Shown: positions 1-7,053 of the stretch, in pieces
Layout of the letters: every line of letters begins with the position of its first letter
Position numbering within the stretch: position 1 is the first letter of the stretch
Source of the DNA: CAYNTH01 sp964427055
GTDB lineage: Archaea > Aenigmatarchaeota > Aenigmatarchaeia > CG10238-14 > SCSR01
Length of the DNA stretch: 10,650 nt
Assembly: GCA_964427055.1 (NCBI GenBank)
Contig: CAYRSQ010000027.1
Coordinates: 1-10,650, forward strand
Direction of reading: 5' to 3'
Program-made: the position numbers and the translations under genes
The notes under the pieces: model-generated
Seen by the model: only the letters and a program-made list of their open reading frames with translations
Database searches by the model: none
Told to the model about the DNA's origin: nothing

Positions 1-357
1 CATTATGTTACTGTCCAAAGTTTCTATCGGCAGCTTTTGATATAGCGACGGAGAGGCGATGCTTGCCATGTGAACTATGTAGTCTATGCCGATGTCTGTG
101 TTGAACTCACAGACGTCCTCCTCGAAAAAGCTGAAGTTTTTGGACCCTGCCAAGTGCGCGATGTTGTCCATAGACCCGGATGATAGGTTGTCGACGCATA
201 TCACTTTTGCATTGAATGAGTCCAGAATGTCGCAGAACCAGCTTCCCAGGAAACCGGCGCCGCCTGTTACGAGGAACGTTCTTCCCTCTATATCTTTCCC
301 GATCTCGCCGAGATTATTCCTGATTCTATCTATGTCTTCCTTGATTATCTCATTCAT
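1..357 (-). CDS. UDP-glucuronate decarboxylase-like extended SDR, N-terminal part (cut by window edge)
   Basis: Reading leftward from ATG at 357, the frame stays open to base 1 (119 codons), so the C-terminus lies outside the window. After a charged N-terminal stretch of about 25 residues comes an extended-SDR Rossmann start: TGGAGFLGS at residues 31-39, then VDNLSSG with Asp56 as the likely NAD ribose-binding acid. HMASIASP (residues 96-103), followed by LYQ..PIETL..N, matches the pattern typical of UDP-xylose synthase / UDP-glucuronate decarboxylase (HLA.PASP..Y...P..T...N). Those enzymes use NAD+ to turn UDP-glucuronate into UDP-xylose. The catalytic YxxxK is beyond the edge, so a related epimerase or dehydratase is possible. 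The start is 5 bases after the stop of the upstream SDR gene, and a dehydrogenase able to make UDP-glucuronate lies two genes upstream, so these are probably one operon. Confidence 0.82.
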   Translation of the reverse strand, partial: MNEIIKEDIDRIRNNLGEIGKDIEGRTFLVTGGAGFLGSWFCDILDSFNAKVICVDNLSSGSMDNIAHLAGSKNFSFFEEDVCEFNTDIGIDYIVHMASIASPSLYQKLPIETLDSNIM

Positions 358-362
358 AGGAT

Positions 363-1277
363 CTAACTTTTATTTTTCCAATGTTCGTATACTCGTCTCA
401 GTCCTTCCTCTATGGGTACTTTCGGGTACCATCCCAGTTCTTTGTTGGACTTGGATGCATCCAGTCTCATGTCCTTTATCTCTCCCGGTCTCTTTGGGAT
501 GGATCCCCAGTTGATCTTTCCGTCCCATCCGGTGACCCTTTTGGACATTTCCACGATTTCACCTATAGATATCGAGCTGTTCCATCCGGCTGTGTATACG
601 TTCCCCGGAACGCCCTTCTCCACCAGTTTTATGTAAAAGTCTACGACATCGTCTATGTACATGAAGTCTCTCCTCGGTTCCTTTTCCCCAAGGAATATCT
701 CAGCGGGATTTTCTATCATCTGGGTGACTATCCTTTCAATCACAAAATGGTTCATGTCCTTCCTCCCATAGGAATTGGCGTGCCTGCTGGTCACGACCGG
801 GAAGCCGAACGACCGGAACGCGTAAGCGAGATACATGTCGGCAGCCGCCTTGGTCACGGCATACGGGCTGTTAGGCATAAGTTCGCTGTCGGGCATCAAA
901 GGTCCATCGGACATACCGTAGGTCTCCGGGCTGCTTGCCTGTATGAACTTTTTGAGATAAGGGTTGAATTTTCTGTTCGCTTCCACAAGGTTCATGACTC
1001 CGATGAAGTTGGAGTCCACGTATTCAAATGGCCTCTCAAAACTCAATGAGACTGGTGTCATGGCACCAAGGTTTATGACAATTTCTGGTTTTACCTTCCT
1101 TATGGTGTTGCTTATCTCATTGTAGTTTCCCAGGTCCGCGAATACAAGCTCGTACCCTTCGGGTTCAATTCTTTTGGAGCTCCATCTGGCAATCCCATAG
1201 ACTTTCCCATCTAGTCGCTTTACGAGCTCCTTCCCTATGAAACCCGTCACTCCTGTGACCATATATGTAGTGTCCAT
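363..1277 (-). CDS. NAD-dependent epimerase/dehydratase (extended SDR, sugar nucleotide)
   Basis: This 304-residue protein is full length for extended SDR sugar-nucleotide enzymes. The NAD-binding motif TGVTGFIG is at residues 8-15 and D48 lies in the FADL segment. The active-site segment is SSPETYG (115-121), with Tyr139 and Lys143 forming YAVTK. RRDFMYIDDVV (202-212) is the conserved substrate-side motif of this family. The Ser-x-Glu-Thr region and the NSYGR segment (169-172) recall GDP-mannose 4,6-dehydratases and UDP-glucose 4-epimerases, but the exact substrate cannot be read from the sequence. The gene lies between a UDP-glucose dehydrogenase family gene (35-base gap) and a UDP-glucuronate decarboxylase-like gene (5-base gap) on the same strand. 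This suggests a joint pathway for an activated sugar used in surface glycans. The 35-base upstream gap is AT-rich and could hold an internal promoter. Confidence 0.9.
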   Translation of the reverse strand: MDTTYMVTGVTGFIGKELVKRLDGKVYGIARWSSKRIEPEGYELVFADLGNYNEISNTIRKVKPEIVINLGAMTPVSLSFERPFEYVDSNFIGVMNLVEANRKFNPYLKKFIQASSPETYGMSDGPLMPDSELMPNSPYAVTKAAADMYLAYAFRSFGFPVVTSRHANSYGRKDMNHFVIERIVTQMIENPAEIFLGEKEPRRDFMYIDDVVDFYIKLVEKGVPGNVYTAGWNSSISIGEIVEMSKRVTGWDGKINWGSIPKRPGEIKDMRLDASKSNKELGWYPKVPIEEGLRRVYEHWKNKS

Positions 1278-1312
1278 TCAACTTACCCAATAATATATTG
1301 TACCAATAAATT

Positions 1313-2623
1313 CTAAACTTTGTTCTTCCATCCGATGCCCGCATATTGCAATCCTTTTGATTTGATCGACTCGGGATCTAGCAATCTCCTGCCGTCTATC
1401 ACAGGGCAGTTTATATGTATGTTCTCGAGTTCCTTGAATTCGTCCCATTCGGTCACTAGTATACACAGATCGGCTCCGTCCACGCAACCGCCGATGGAAT
1501 TTGCGTATGATATACGGTCGCCGAATACCATCCTGGTGTTCTCAATGGCCCTAGGGTCATATGTTCTGACAAATGCTCCGCGGGAAAGCAATTCGTTTAT
1601 GACGCGTATGGATGACGCGTTCCTGATATCGTCAGTCCCAGGCTTGAACGCCGTGCCCAAAACGGCGACATCCTTGCCGTCAACACTTCCAACCGACGCC
1701 TCGGCGATGTCAACCAGCTTCAACGGTTGCCTCTCATTCACTGATTTCACTCCCCTGAGGAGCACGGGATCGATTCCCATCGACTCGGACGCAGTTATCA
1801 TGGCGTCCAAGTCTTTCGGAAGGCAGTTGCCTCCAAACCCGGCTCCCGCCCTCATGAACTTGTTGCCTATCCTGTCGTCCGTTCCTATGGCGCTCTCGAC
1901 TTCCTTCACGTCAATGCCGTACGCCTCACATATGTTGGCGACCTCGTTTATGAATGACACCCTAGACGCGAGCGCCGCGTTCTGCGCGTACTTTATCATT
2001 TCGGCAGTTGAAAGGTCTGTCCTAATCCTAGGTATGCTCTTATCAAAATTTCCATATAACTGTTCCAGAGCATTGTATGACCTGTCGTCTATGGACCCTA
2101 TCAATATCTTGTCCGGTTTCAGGAAATCTTCCACGGCACATCCTTCCCTTAGGAACTCGGGGTTCACGCAAACGCCGAAATCCCTTCCCGCTTTTTTCCC
2201 TGAACAGGATTGTAGGATAGGTATTATGGTCTTTTCCGTGGTAGTAGGCAATACCGTGCTCTTCACTACAATCACCCTGTATCCGTCGGACGCTTTCAGT
2301 AGTTCTCCTATCTTTCTGGACGCGTCCTCGATGCTGGAAAGGTCGATGCTTCCGTCACCTTTTGAAGGGGTCCCTACAGCTATGAATATTATTTCAGAAT
2401 CGTTCAGCAATGCATAATCGCTGGTCGCGGACAGCTTCCCAGCGTCGACTGCTTTTCTCAGCACATCGTCCAGTCCTTTTTCGTATATTGGGGATATGCC
2501 GTCGTTTATGGACGATATCTTTTTCTCGTTCCTTCCGACGAGTGTCACGTTGAAACCGAAGTTCGCCAGGCACGACATAACAATGCCGACATATCCGGTG
2601 CCTCCGACAACGCCTATATGCAT
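1313..2623 (-). CDS. UDP-glucose 6-dehydrogenase family protein
   Basis: This 436-residue protein matches the usual length of NAD-dependent UDP-glucose/GDP-mannose dehydrogenases. The N-terminal Rossmann motif is GVVGGTGYVG (4-13). NPEFLREGCAVEDF (154-167) is the conserved substrate and active-site segment. The catalytic Lys/Asn motif is IKYAQNA (210-216), and GAGFGGNCLPKD (260-271) carries the nucleophile Cys267. The C-terminal UDP-binding domain has FKPGTDDIRNASS (327-338) and VIDGR (408-412). The expected reaction is two-step oxidation of UDP-glucose to UDP-glucuronate, though UDP-sugar relatives such as UDP-ManNAc dehydrogenase share these motifs. It is the first gene of a minus-strand run with two SDR genes. 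A GTGGTGG stretch at 2628-2634 (minus sense) may act as a Shine-Dalgarno site, and a TATA core sits further upstream at about 2668-2680. I did not assign a symbol because ugd and its paralogues are not separable by eye. Confidence 0.93.
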   Translation of the reverse strand: MHIGVVGGTGYVGIVMSCLANFGFNVTLVGRNEKKISSINDGISPIYEKGLDDVLRKAVDAGKLSATSDYALLNDSEIIFIAVGTPSKGDGSIDLSSIEDASRKIGELLKASDGYRVIVVKSTVLPTTTEKTIIPILQSCSGKKAGRDFGVCVNPEFLREGCAVEDFLKPDKILIGSIDDRSYNALEQLYGNFDKSIPRIRTDLSTAEMIKYAQNAALASRVSFINEVANICEAYGIDVKEVESAIGTDDRIGNKFMRAGAGFGGNCLPKDLDAMITASESMGIDPVLLRGVKSVNERQPLKLVDIAEASVGSVDGKDVAVLGTAFKPGTDDIRNASSIRVINELLSRGAFVRTYDPRAIENTRMVFGDRISYANSIGGCVDGADLCILVTEWDEFKELENIHINCPVIDGRRLLDPESIKSKGLQYAGIGWKNKV

Positions 2624-2667
2624 ACAACCACCACAACAGTACGGTTGATTCTAATACGGTCGCCGAA

Positions 2668-2680
2668 TCTTAAATAAGAA
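2668..2680. promoter_or_regulatory. Shared divergent TATA core (glycan genes)
   Basis: The near-palindrome TCTTAAATAAGA lies between the divergent dehydrogenase (start 2623) and membrane protein (start 2733). Read on either strand it gives a TATA-like TTAAATAA or TTATTTAA. It is about 45-57 bases from the left start and 53-65 from the right start, so these transcripts would have short leaders. A second T-rich stretch, TTTATTTTTTC at 2706-2716, lies about 20 bases before the right-hand start and may be the real TATA of that gene. Confidence 0.5.
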
Positions 2681-2732
2681 TCCCAGGCACAGGAGGCTGG
2701 AAAAGTTTATTTTTTCAAGCCGAATATAGTTT

Positions 2733-4502
2733 ATGAGAAACTGGGTGAAATCCTTCATGAACCCCTATGCATACGTTCTGGTGACCTATCTCCTGATGTC
2801 GCTGGCTCTCACATACCCGCTCATAACGCACATCAGGACGCACACCGTCGGTATGGGCGACAACTGGCAGTTCCAGTGGCTTTTCTGGTGGTTCGACTAT
2901 TCGATGCGGGAGTTGGGGGAGAATCCGTATTACACTTATCACCAGTATTATCCTATGGGTACATCCCTCGTGAAATTCGAGTCCATGCCCGTCATGAGCG
3001 CGATAGCGGTTATGATACAGACATTCGCATCGTCTGTTCTAGCATACAACCTGATATTCCTCGCGACGTTTGTCTTTTCCGCGTTCGGAACATACATGCT
3101 GGCGGAGTACCTGACAGGCGACAGAATAGCGTCGCTCTTCGCAGGATTGCTTTTCGCTTTCGCCCCCCAGCGCATAGGGTTCTCGTTCGGCTTCCTCAAT
3201 CTGATGAATGTTCACTTCCTTCCGTTTTACATACTTTTCCTGCTGAAGTTCCTGAAAGAGAGAAGGTACAGGTATGCTATATTGTCATCGCTGTTTTTCT
3301 CCCTTAACGCACTCAGTTCGTGGTACCTTGCGATATTGTCCATTGTGGTCACTGTGCTGTGCGCAGCGTGGTTCCACAAGGACTTGGTGAAGTTCAGTTC
3401 GAGGGACGGGTTGAAAAGGATGGCAGTGTTTGCGCTCATATCCTTCATATTTGTTTTCCCGTTCGTATTCCCGTTGATCCAGCTTGCGGCTGAAGGGAAC
3501 CTTGCATCGACAATGGAGAGCTCGGACATAGCCGCTTACCTGATCCCGTCCACAACCAACCCCTTCCTTAAGCAGTATGCAAGTCCGCTCAAGAAGCTGA
3601 TACCCGAGCCACCATCCGACATGACGCTTTACATCGGTTTTTCTGTGCTGTTGCTCGTGCTGCATTCCATAGTAAGATGCAATTCATCGATGGTGAATTT
3701 CTGGAAAATGGTCCTCATATTCTTTTTTGTATGGTCCTTGGGGACGAACATAAAGCTGTTTGGAAAGTTCACTGGCATAATCCCGCCGCTGGGCTTCATG
3801 ACGAAGCTGCCTGTAACCGGATTGATCACCAGGCTTCCGGCAGTGGCGATATTGATATTCATGTCCTCGGCCATCCTGTCGGCATATGCGATATCGGACA
3901 TAGCTAGAAGACTTGCCGGAACGCGGGCGTACCTATTTTACATCGTTCTGCTGGTGGTCATCCTGGTAGAGTTCATGCCTGTGCCCATGTACATAACGAA
4001 ACCGTACGTACCGGAGTTTTACAATACAATATCGCAGGACAATGACGATTATGCCATACTCGAATTGCCTTTCGGGGAGTGCCCGGGAAAGACATGCCCC
4101 AGCGGTGAGATAGCCCCGTTCGCTTACACGTTCTACCTCTATTACCAGACATACCATGAGAAATACATATTCGGAGGATACTTGGCGAGGAACCAGCCTG
4201 AAGAAAACATCATGTTTACGGAAACGACGCCGGTGCTTTATGAACTGAAACATTCGGATATTGCCGAATCATTACCGGACAGGGAAACCACCCTTTTCAT
4301 ACTCGACAACCTCAACGTGAGATACATAGTACTCCACAAGAGCTTCATATGGGATATCCCGTCGGGGTCCCTGAAGAGAGAAAAGATAGTTATAAACAAT
4401 ACATACGTGGCTCGAACCAGCGGTCTCCTTAACGACACCTTGGGCGATGATCTGTTCTACAGTGACGACATGATAATGGTGTACAAGGTACCTGAAAATT
4501 AG
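2733..4502 (+). CDS. Large polytopic membrane protein, probable GT-C type glycosyltransferase
   Basis: This 589-residue protein has about ten to twelve hydrophobic segments from residue 15 to about 417, then a soluble C-terminal part of about 170 residues. The first external loop has GMGDNWQFQWLFWWF (41-54) followed by NPYYTY..YYPMG (64-76). An acidic residue (Asp43) in the first loop and this W-rich, NP..T...YP.G pattern are what one sees in GT-C type lipid-linked sugar transferases and related archaeal membrane proteins with a YfhO or PTPS-related domain. The C-terminal part contains AILELPFG (441-448), YIFGGYLAR (478-486) and LNVRYIVLH (527-535), a pattern common in that group. Its role is probably transfer of a sugar from a lipid carrier on the outer membrane face. 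The neighbours make nucleotide sugars, which supports but does not prove this. Its stop overlaps the opposing gene end by 4 bases. Confidence 0.8.
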   Translation: MRNWVKSFMNPYAYVLVTYLLMSLALTYPLITHIRTHTVGMGDNWQFQWLFWWFDYSMRELGENPYYTYHQYYPMGTSLVKFESMPVMSAIAVMIQTFASSVLAYNLIFLATFVFSAFGTYMLAEYLTGDRIASLFAGLLFAFAPQRIGFSFGFLNLMNVHFLPFYILFLLKFLKERRYRYAILSSLFFSLNALSSWYLAILSIVVTVLCAAWFHKDLVKFSSRDGLKRMAVFALISFIFVFPFVFPLIQLAAEGNLASTMESSDIAAYLIPSTTNPFLKQYASPLKKLIPEPPSDMTLYIGFSVLLLVLHSIVRCNSSMVNFWKMVLIFFFVWSLGTNIKLFGKFTGIIPPLGFMTKLPVTGLITRLPAVAILIFMSSAILSAYAISDIARRLAGTRAYLFYIVLLVVILVEFMPVPMYITKPYVPEFYNTISQDNDDYAILELPFGECPGKTCPSGEIAPFAYTFYLYYQTYHEKYIFGGYLARNQPEENIMFTETTPVLYELKHSDIAESLPDRETTLFILDNLNVRYIVLHKSFIWDIPSGSLKREKIVINNTYVARTSGLLNDTLGDDLFYSDDMIMVYKVPEN

Positions 4503-5422
4503 ACAGAAGGTGACCTTTTTAATCTGCCTGAAATCCTGTTCTCTATAATTTCTATTGACGTGTCCAACCAATGTATCCTGTTGCTCAATCCGTACATGAG
4601 CTTTCTGAACTCATTAGAATTGGTCCTGAGTACGACCTTTTGATTATGAAGCAGTATCCTGAATTTCTGGTTTGACGGATTTTTCAGGTGAGGCAATCCG
4701 TTCCTATAAGAACCCCAATAGTAGTCCCTGGTCTTTCTGGCCCTTTCCACGATGTTGTCCAATTTCTCAACATTCTTCTCATATCCAAGGTACTTCCTGA
4801 AAGTTTCATCTGCATACATGTCTTGGAGTATTTCATCAAACCCGCTGGTCTCCATCACCGCCATGAAGTCGCTCCTGTCCCTCCTCTGGTTCCTGAATAT
4901 CTTGTGAACGAACGACTCTTCCGGGCTCCTGTTGTATCCGGAGAACCTTACGAGCTTTGAATCCTTTGTAAGGTGCATCTCATATTTCCCTATCTTTGAC
5001 ATGTAGAGCAGGAAATTCACGCCAAACTCCGGCAACACTTTTCTATATACGTCCAGTCCGAATATGTTCTGGTATTCGTCCAGCAGCACTTTGCTGCCTT
5101 CTTCCATGGAATATACCCTCATAAGTCCGCAGTCCTTTTTGTCGTATTTGGCCCATTCAGTGGACTCCATTATTCCATCCACTTTTCCCAAATAGCTTTC
5201 AGAAACGAAGAGGTCCAGGTCGCATGACGTCCTCTTCCTCATGTAGTCGCTAGTCACGTTTATGTTGGTCCCCAACGCCGAGCTCCCGCCTATGAAGAAT
5301 TCTATCCCGTTTTCCTTGAAAATTTCGGACACTTCGTTCGCTATCTCAGCCAGCGTGTACAGCGGGCACTGCCTGTCCACGACATACGCCGGCTTCACAA
5401 GTTCGTATATCAGTTTTTTCAT
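4499..5422 (-). CDS. Nucleotidyltransferase-fold protein (AbiEii/MNT-like), function unknown
   Basis: From ATG at 5422 this is 307 residues; a TTG three codons earlier (5431) would give 310. I prefer the ATG because a TATA core lies about 25-30 bases before it. The fold is suggested by FFIGGSSALG (residues 42-51), then RTSCDLDLFV (64-73). This is the GG[ST]-x(n)-DxD signature of pol-beta-type nucleotidyltransferases, with Asp68 and Asp70 as metal ligands. A third acidic residue may be Asp124 in the FGLDVY segment. The rest is charged and probably helical (for example FVHKIFRNQRRDRSD). Similar folds occur in AbiEii toxins, MNT antitoxins and tRNA or aminoglycoside nucleotidyltransferases. No partner antitoxin or HEPN gene sits beside it, so I do not call it a toxin. 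It is divergent from a small membrane protein gene, with only 52 bases between the starts. Confidence 0.75.
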   Translation of the reverse strand: MKKLIYELVKPAYVVDRQCPLYTLAEIANEVSEIFKENGIEFFIGGSSALGTNINVTSDYMRKRTSCDLDLFVSESYLGKVDGIMESTEWAKYDKKDCGLMRVYSMEEGSKVLLDEYQNIFGLDVYRKVLPEFGVNFLLYMSKIGKYEMHLTKDSKLVRFSGYNRSPEESFVHKIFRNQRRDRSDFMAVMETSGFDEILQDMYADETFRKYLGYEKNVEKLDNIVERARKTRDYYWGSYRNGLPHLKNPSNQKFRILLHNQKVVLRTNSNEFRKLMYGLSNRIHWLDTSIEIIENRISGRLKRSPSV

Positions 5423-5440
5423 GTTATCCAAATAGTGGGT

Positions 5441-5454
5441 TAATTATTTAATAC
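5441..5454. promoter_or_regulatory. Shared divergent TATA core
   Basis: The AT stretch TAATTATTTAATA lies in the 52 bases between starts at 5422 (minus) and 5475 (plus). Read on the minus strand it gives ATTAAATAATTA about 20-32 bases before that ATG. On the plus strand TATTTAATA begins about 30 bases before its ATG. Both genes would therefore be leaderless or nearly so, and neither has a Shine-Dalgarno-like stretch. Confidence 0.6.
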
Positions 5455-5474
5455 CGACTAAACGAAGTATTCTT

Positions 5475-5723
5475 ATGAGATACTTCCCTTACGACACGAA
5501 GTCGATACTGAACAAGGTGATCGGGGGAATATACTTCCTGCTCGGCGGCATGCTCGTCTTCCTGTCCTTTTACCTGCCCAACTCGGTCCTACAGGACGCC
5601 GCGCTGAAGTATGTTGTGCCGATATTCCTCATGCTAGTATCGATACTACTGATAATCAACGGCTACATGAAGTTCACGGAAGGCGGGAGCGGTAGCAGCG
5701 GCATAAGCAAGCTCGACTGGTAA
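5475..5723 (+). CDS. Small two-helix membrane protein, unknown function
   Basis: This 82-residue protein has two predicted membrane helices, about residues 14-34 (a GGIYFLLGGMLVFL-type stretch) and 45-64 (YVVPIFLMLVSILLIING), joined by a short polar loop. The tail GGSGSSG (70-76) is flexible, followed by ISKLDW. There is no signal peptide cleavage motif and no catalytic motif, and I do not recognise a family. The codon use (ATA Ile, AGG/GGC mix) matches the neighbours, which argues for a real gene. A TATA core lies about 30 bases upstream. The ureohydrolase gene begins 33 bases downstream, but with its own TATA box, so co-transcription is possible rather than certain. Confidence 0.72.
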   Translation: MRYFPYDTKSILNKVIGGIYFLLGGMLVFLSFYLPNSVLQDAALKYVVPIFLMLVSILLIINGYMKFTEGGSGSSGISKLDW

Positions 5724-5726
5724 CTG

Positions 5727-5735
5727 TTTTTAAAT
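5727..5735 (+). promoter_or_regulatory. TATA box of the ureohydrolase gene
   Basis: GTTTTTAAAT begins about 30 bases before the ATG at 5757 and has no Shine-Dalgarno-like stretch after it. This is the spacing expected for an archaeal leaderless transcript. Confidence 0.6.
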
Positions 5736-5756
5736 CCATTCTCACTAATTACAAAC

Positions 5757-6539
5757 ATGAAATTCGTCACCGATATCTTCGGCGAAGAGGACGCTAACAT
5801 TACGTTCTTTGGAGTCGATTGTCCCGATTCAGTGAGGGAGGTAAGCCAGCTGGTGGAGCCATTCGACGTCACTGACGGAAGGAACTACCTTGAGAACGTG
5901 AGGATATTTGATTCCGGCGACGTCGGGATGGACGGGGTCGATGAAAAAGTCAGGGAGATAATTGCAAAGGGGAAGTTCCCGCTGATGTACGCGAAGGAGC
6001 ACACTGCCAGCTTCCATGCGATGACGGCGATGCCCAAAGGGACCAAGCTGATTGTTTTTGACGCACATTCTGATTTGAAAGACGAATATGAAGGATCGAA
6101 GGACAGCCACGCATGCTGGTTGCGGAGATGGTGCGAGGTCGGTGATTGCAAGGACATTGTCATCATCGGGTTCCGTTCGGGTGACGAAGACGAGCTGGAA
6201 TTTGCAAAAGGAAACAGAATAAACTACTTCACTGCGCGCGAGATGAAGGAAAATCCCGGAAAAGTTAGCGAGTTTCTAAGAAGCTTCGTGAAAGGTGCGC
6301 AGTTTTACATAAGTTTGGACATGGATGCATTTGACCCGTCGGTTGTTCCTGCGGTGAAATATCCAGAGCCCGACGGGCTGTCTTATGGCGATTTCTGGAA
6401 GTTCATAGAACCTTTAAAACAGGGGAAATTGATGGGTATGGACTTCAACGAACTCAGGCCATTCAGCGAGAACAGGATATCCGAATTCTTTGCGATAAAG
6501 ATTGTGTTCAGGATTCTAGGCGAGTTATCGGTTCAGTGA
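5757..6539 (+). CDS. Arginase/agmatinase family ureohydrolase
   Basis: At 260 residues it is somewhat short for the family (usually about 290-310). Binuclear-metal ligands are present in order: His82 in KEHTAS, FDAHSD (101-106) with Asp102/His104/Asp106, and SLDMDAFDP (186-194) with Asp188 and Asp190. YPEPDGLSY (202-210) and GMDFNELRP (227-235) match the late substrate-side motifs of agmatinases. The family hydrolyses guanidino compounds to urea and an amine. Agmatine to putrescine is the commonest archaeal activity, but arginase, guanidinobutyrase or formiminoglutamase cannot be excluded. Unusually, the GGDH/GGEH motif before the first His is reduced to AKEH, and the N-terminal part is shortened. 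Its 3' end overlaps the opposing HExxH gene by 32 bases. A TATA core 30 bases upstream suggests a leaderless transcript. Confidence 0.88.
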   Translation: MKFVTDIFGEEDANITFFGVDCPDSVREVSQLVEPFDVTDGRNYLENVRIFDSGDVGMDGVDEKVREIIAKGKFPLMYAKEHTASFHAMTAMPKGTKLIVFDAHSDLKDEYEGSKDSHACWLRRWCEVGDCKDIVIIGFRSGDEDELEFAKGNRINYFTAREMKENPGKVSEFLRSFVKGAQFYISLDMDAFDPSVVPAVKYPEPDGLSYGDFWKFIEPLKQGKLMGMDFNELRPFSENRISEFFAIKIVFRILGELSVQ

Positions 6540-6993
6540 ACCCATTCTCGCACAACGCATAGTCGTTCAGATAATTCACCAGAGACTCGATGTCGTTTAT
6601 GAACGACCCGGTCTTTATGGTTTGGTATTCGTCACCCATCGTCTCCTTCAGTATCTGATGAAGGTATTCGTGGTTGAATACTATGGAAAACTCGCATACC
6701 ATTAACTTGTCTATCTTTGATCTTATACTGTCAGTTATCCTGTTAGGGAATTTCCTAGATAATGAATAGATAGGCCTAGTCAGCCCGTATATCAGGTTGT
6801 TGAATGGGAATACGTACGTCTCTCCGGTCTCCTCGTTGAATACAGCTTTAGCCCTGTTGTACCATGCACCTTGGAGCCATTCCATCGCAAAGTATTTTTC
6901 TGTGTCGTTGAAGTCTCCTTTCTTGAAGAAGTCCATTGCCTCATCCTGCTTCTGGAAAAACCGGTATTCTGGAGTTATGTCTTCTATGCTCAT
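6508..6993 (-). CDS. Small HExxH protein, putative metallopeptidase
   Basis: This 161-residue soluble protein has no signal peptide or membrane helix. Residues 104-114 are IVFNHEYLHQI, giving the zinc motif HEYLH with His108, Glu109 and His112. The helix before it is hydrophobic (LMVCEFSIVF), as expected for the active-site helix of zincin-fold enzymes. A third ligand is not certain; Glu116, Glu122 or Glu136 further along could serve as in gluzincins. The family is not recognised, and it may be a minigluzincin-like or zinc-binding protein without protease activity. Its last 32 bases overlap the end of the ureohydrolase gene on the other strand. It is divergent from the half-size MFS gene, sharing an AT core 23-33 bases before its start. 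Confidence 0.72.
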   Translation of the reverse strand: MSIEDITPEYRFFQKQDEAMDFFKKGDFNDTEKYFAMEWLQGAWYNRAKAVFNEETGETYVFPFNNLIYGLTRPIYSLSRKFPNRITDSIRSKIDKLMVCEFSIVFNHEYLHQILKETMGDEYQTIKTGSFINDIESLVNYLNDYALCENGFTEPITRLES

Positions 6994-7015
6994 CGGAAAC
7001 TAAATGATGAGATAA

Positions 7016-7026
7016 CTTTAAATAAG
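7016..7026. promoter_or_regulatory. Shared divergent TATA core
   Basis: CTTTAAATAAG lies in the 60 bases between starts at 6993 (minus) and 7054 (plus). It is 23-33 bases from the left start and 28-38 from the right one. Both strands read as a good TATA element (TTTAAATA / CTTATTTAAAG), so one core may serve both leaderless genes. Confidence 0.6.
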
Positions 7027-7053
7027 GAACCAATCATAATCCACTTGATTGAC

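Noticed and set aside
381..1049. A 222-codon plus-strand frame opposite the SDR gene
   Set aside because: It is fully antisense to a well-supported SDR enzyme and its translation shows no family motif; the open frame is a codon-bias shadow.
1320..2417. A 365-codon plus-strand frame opposite the UDP-glucose dehydrogenase gene
   Set aside because: It is antisense to a gene with complete catalytic motifs; the product is rich in Ser/Pro with no recognisable domain.
6871..7053. Longer N-terminus for the half-size MFS protein
   Set aside because: The extra 61 codons lie over the opposing HExxH gene and its promoter, and the TATA core at 7016-7026 points to the start at 7054.
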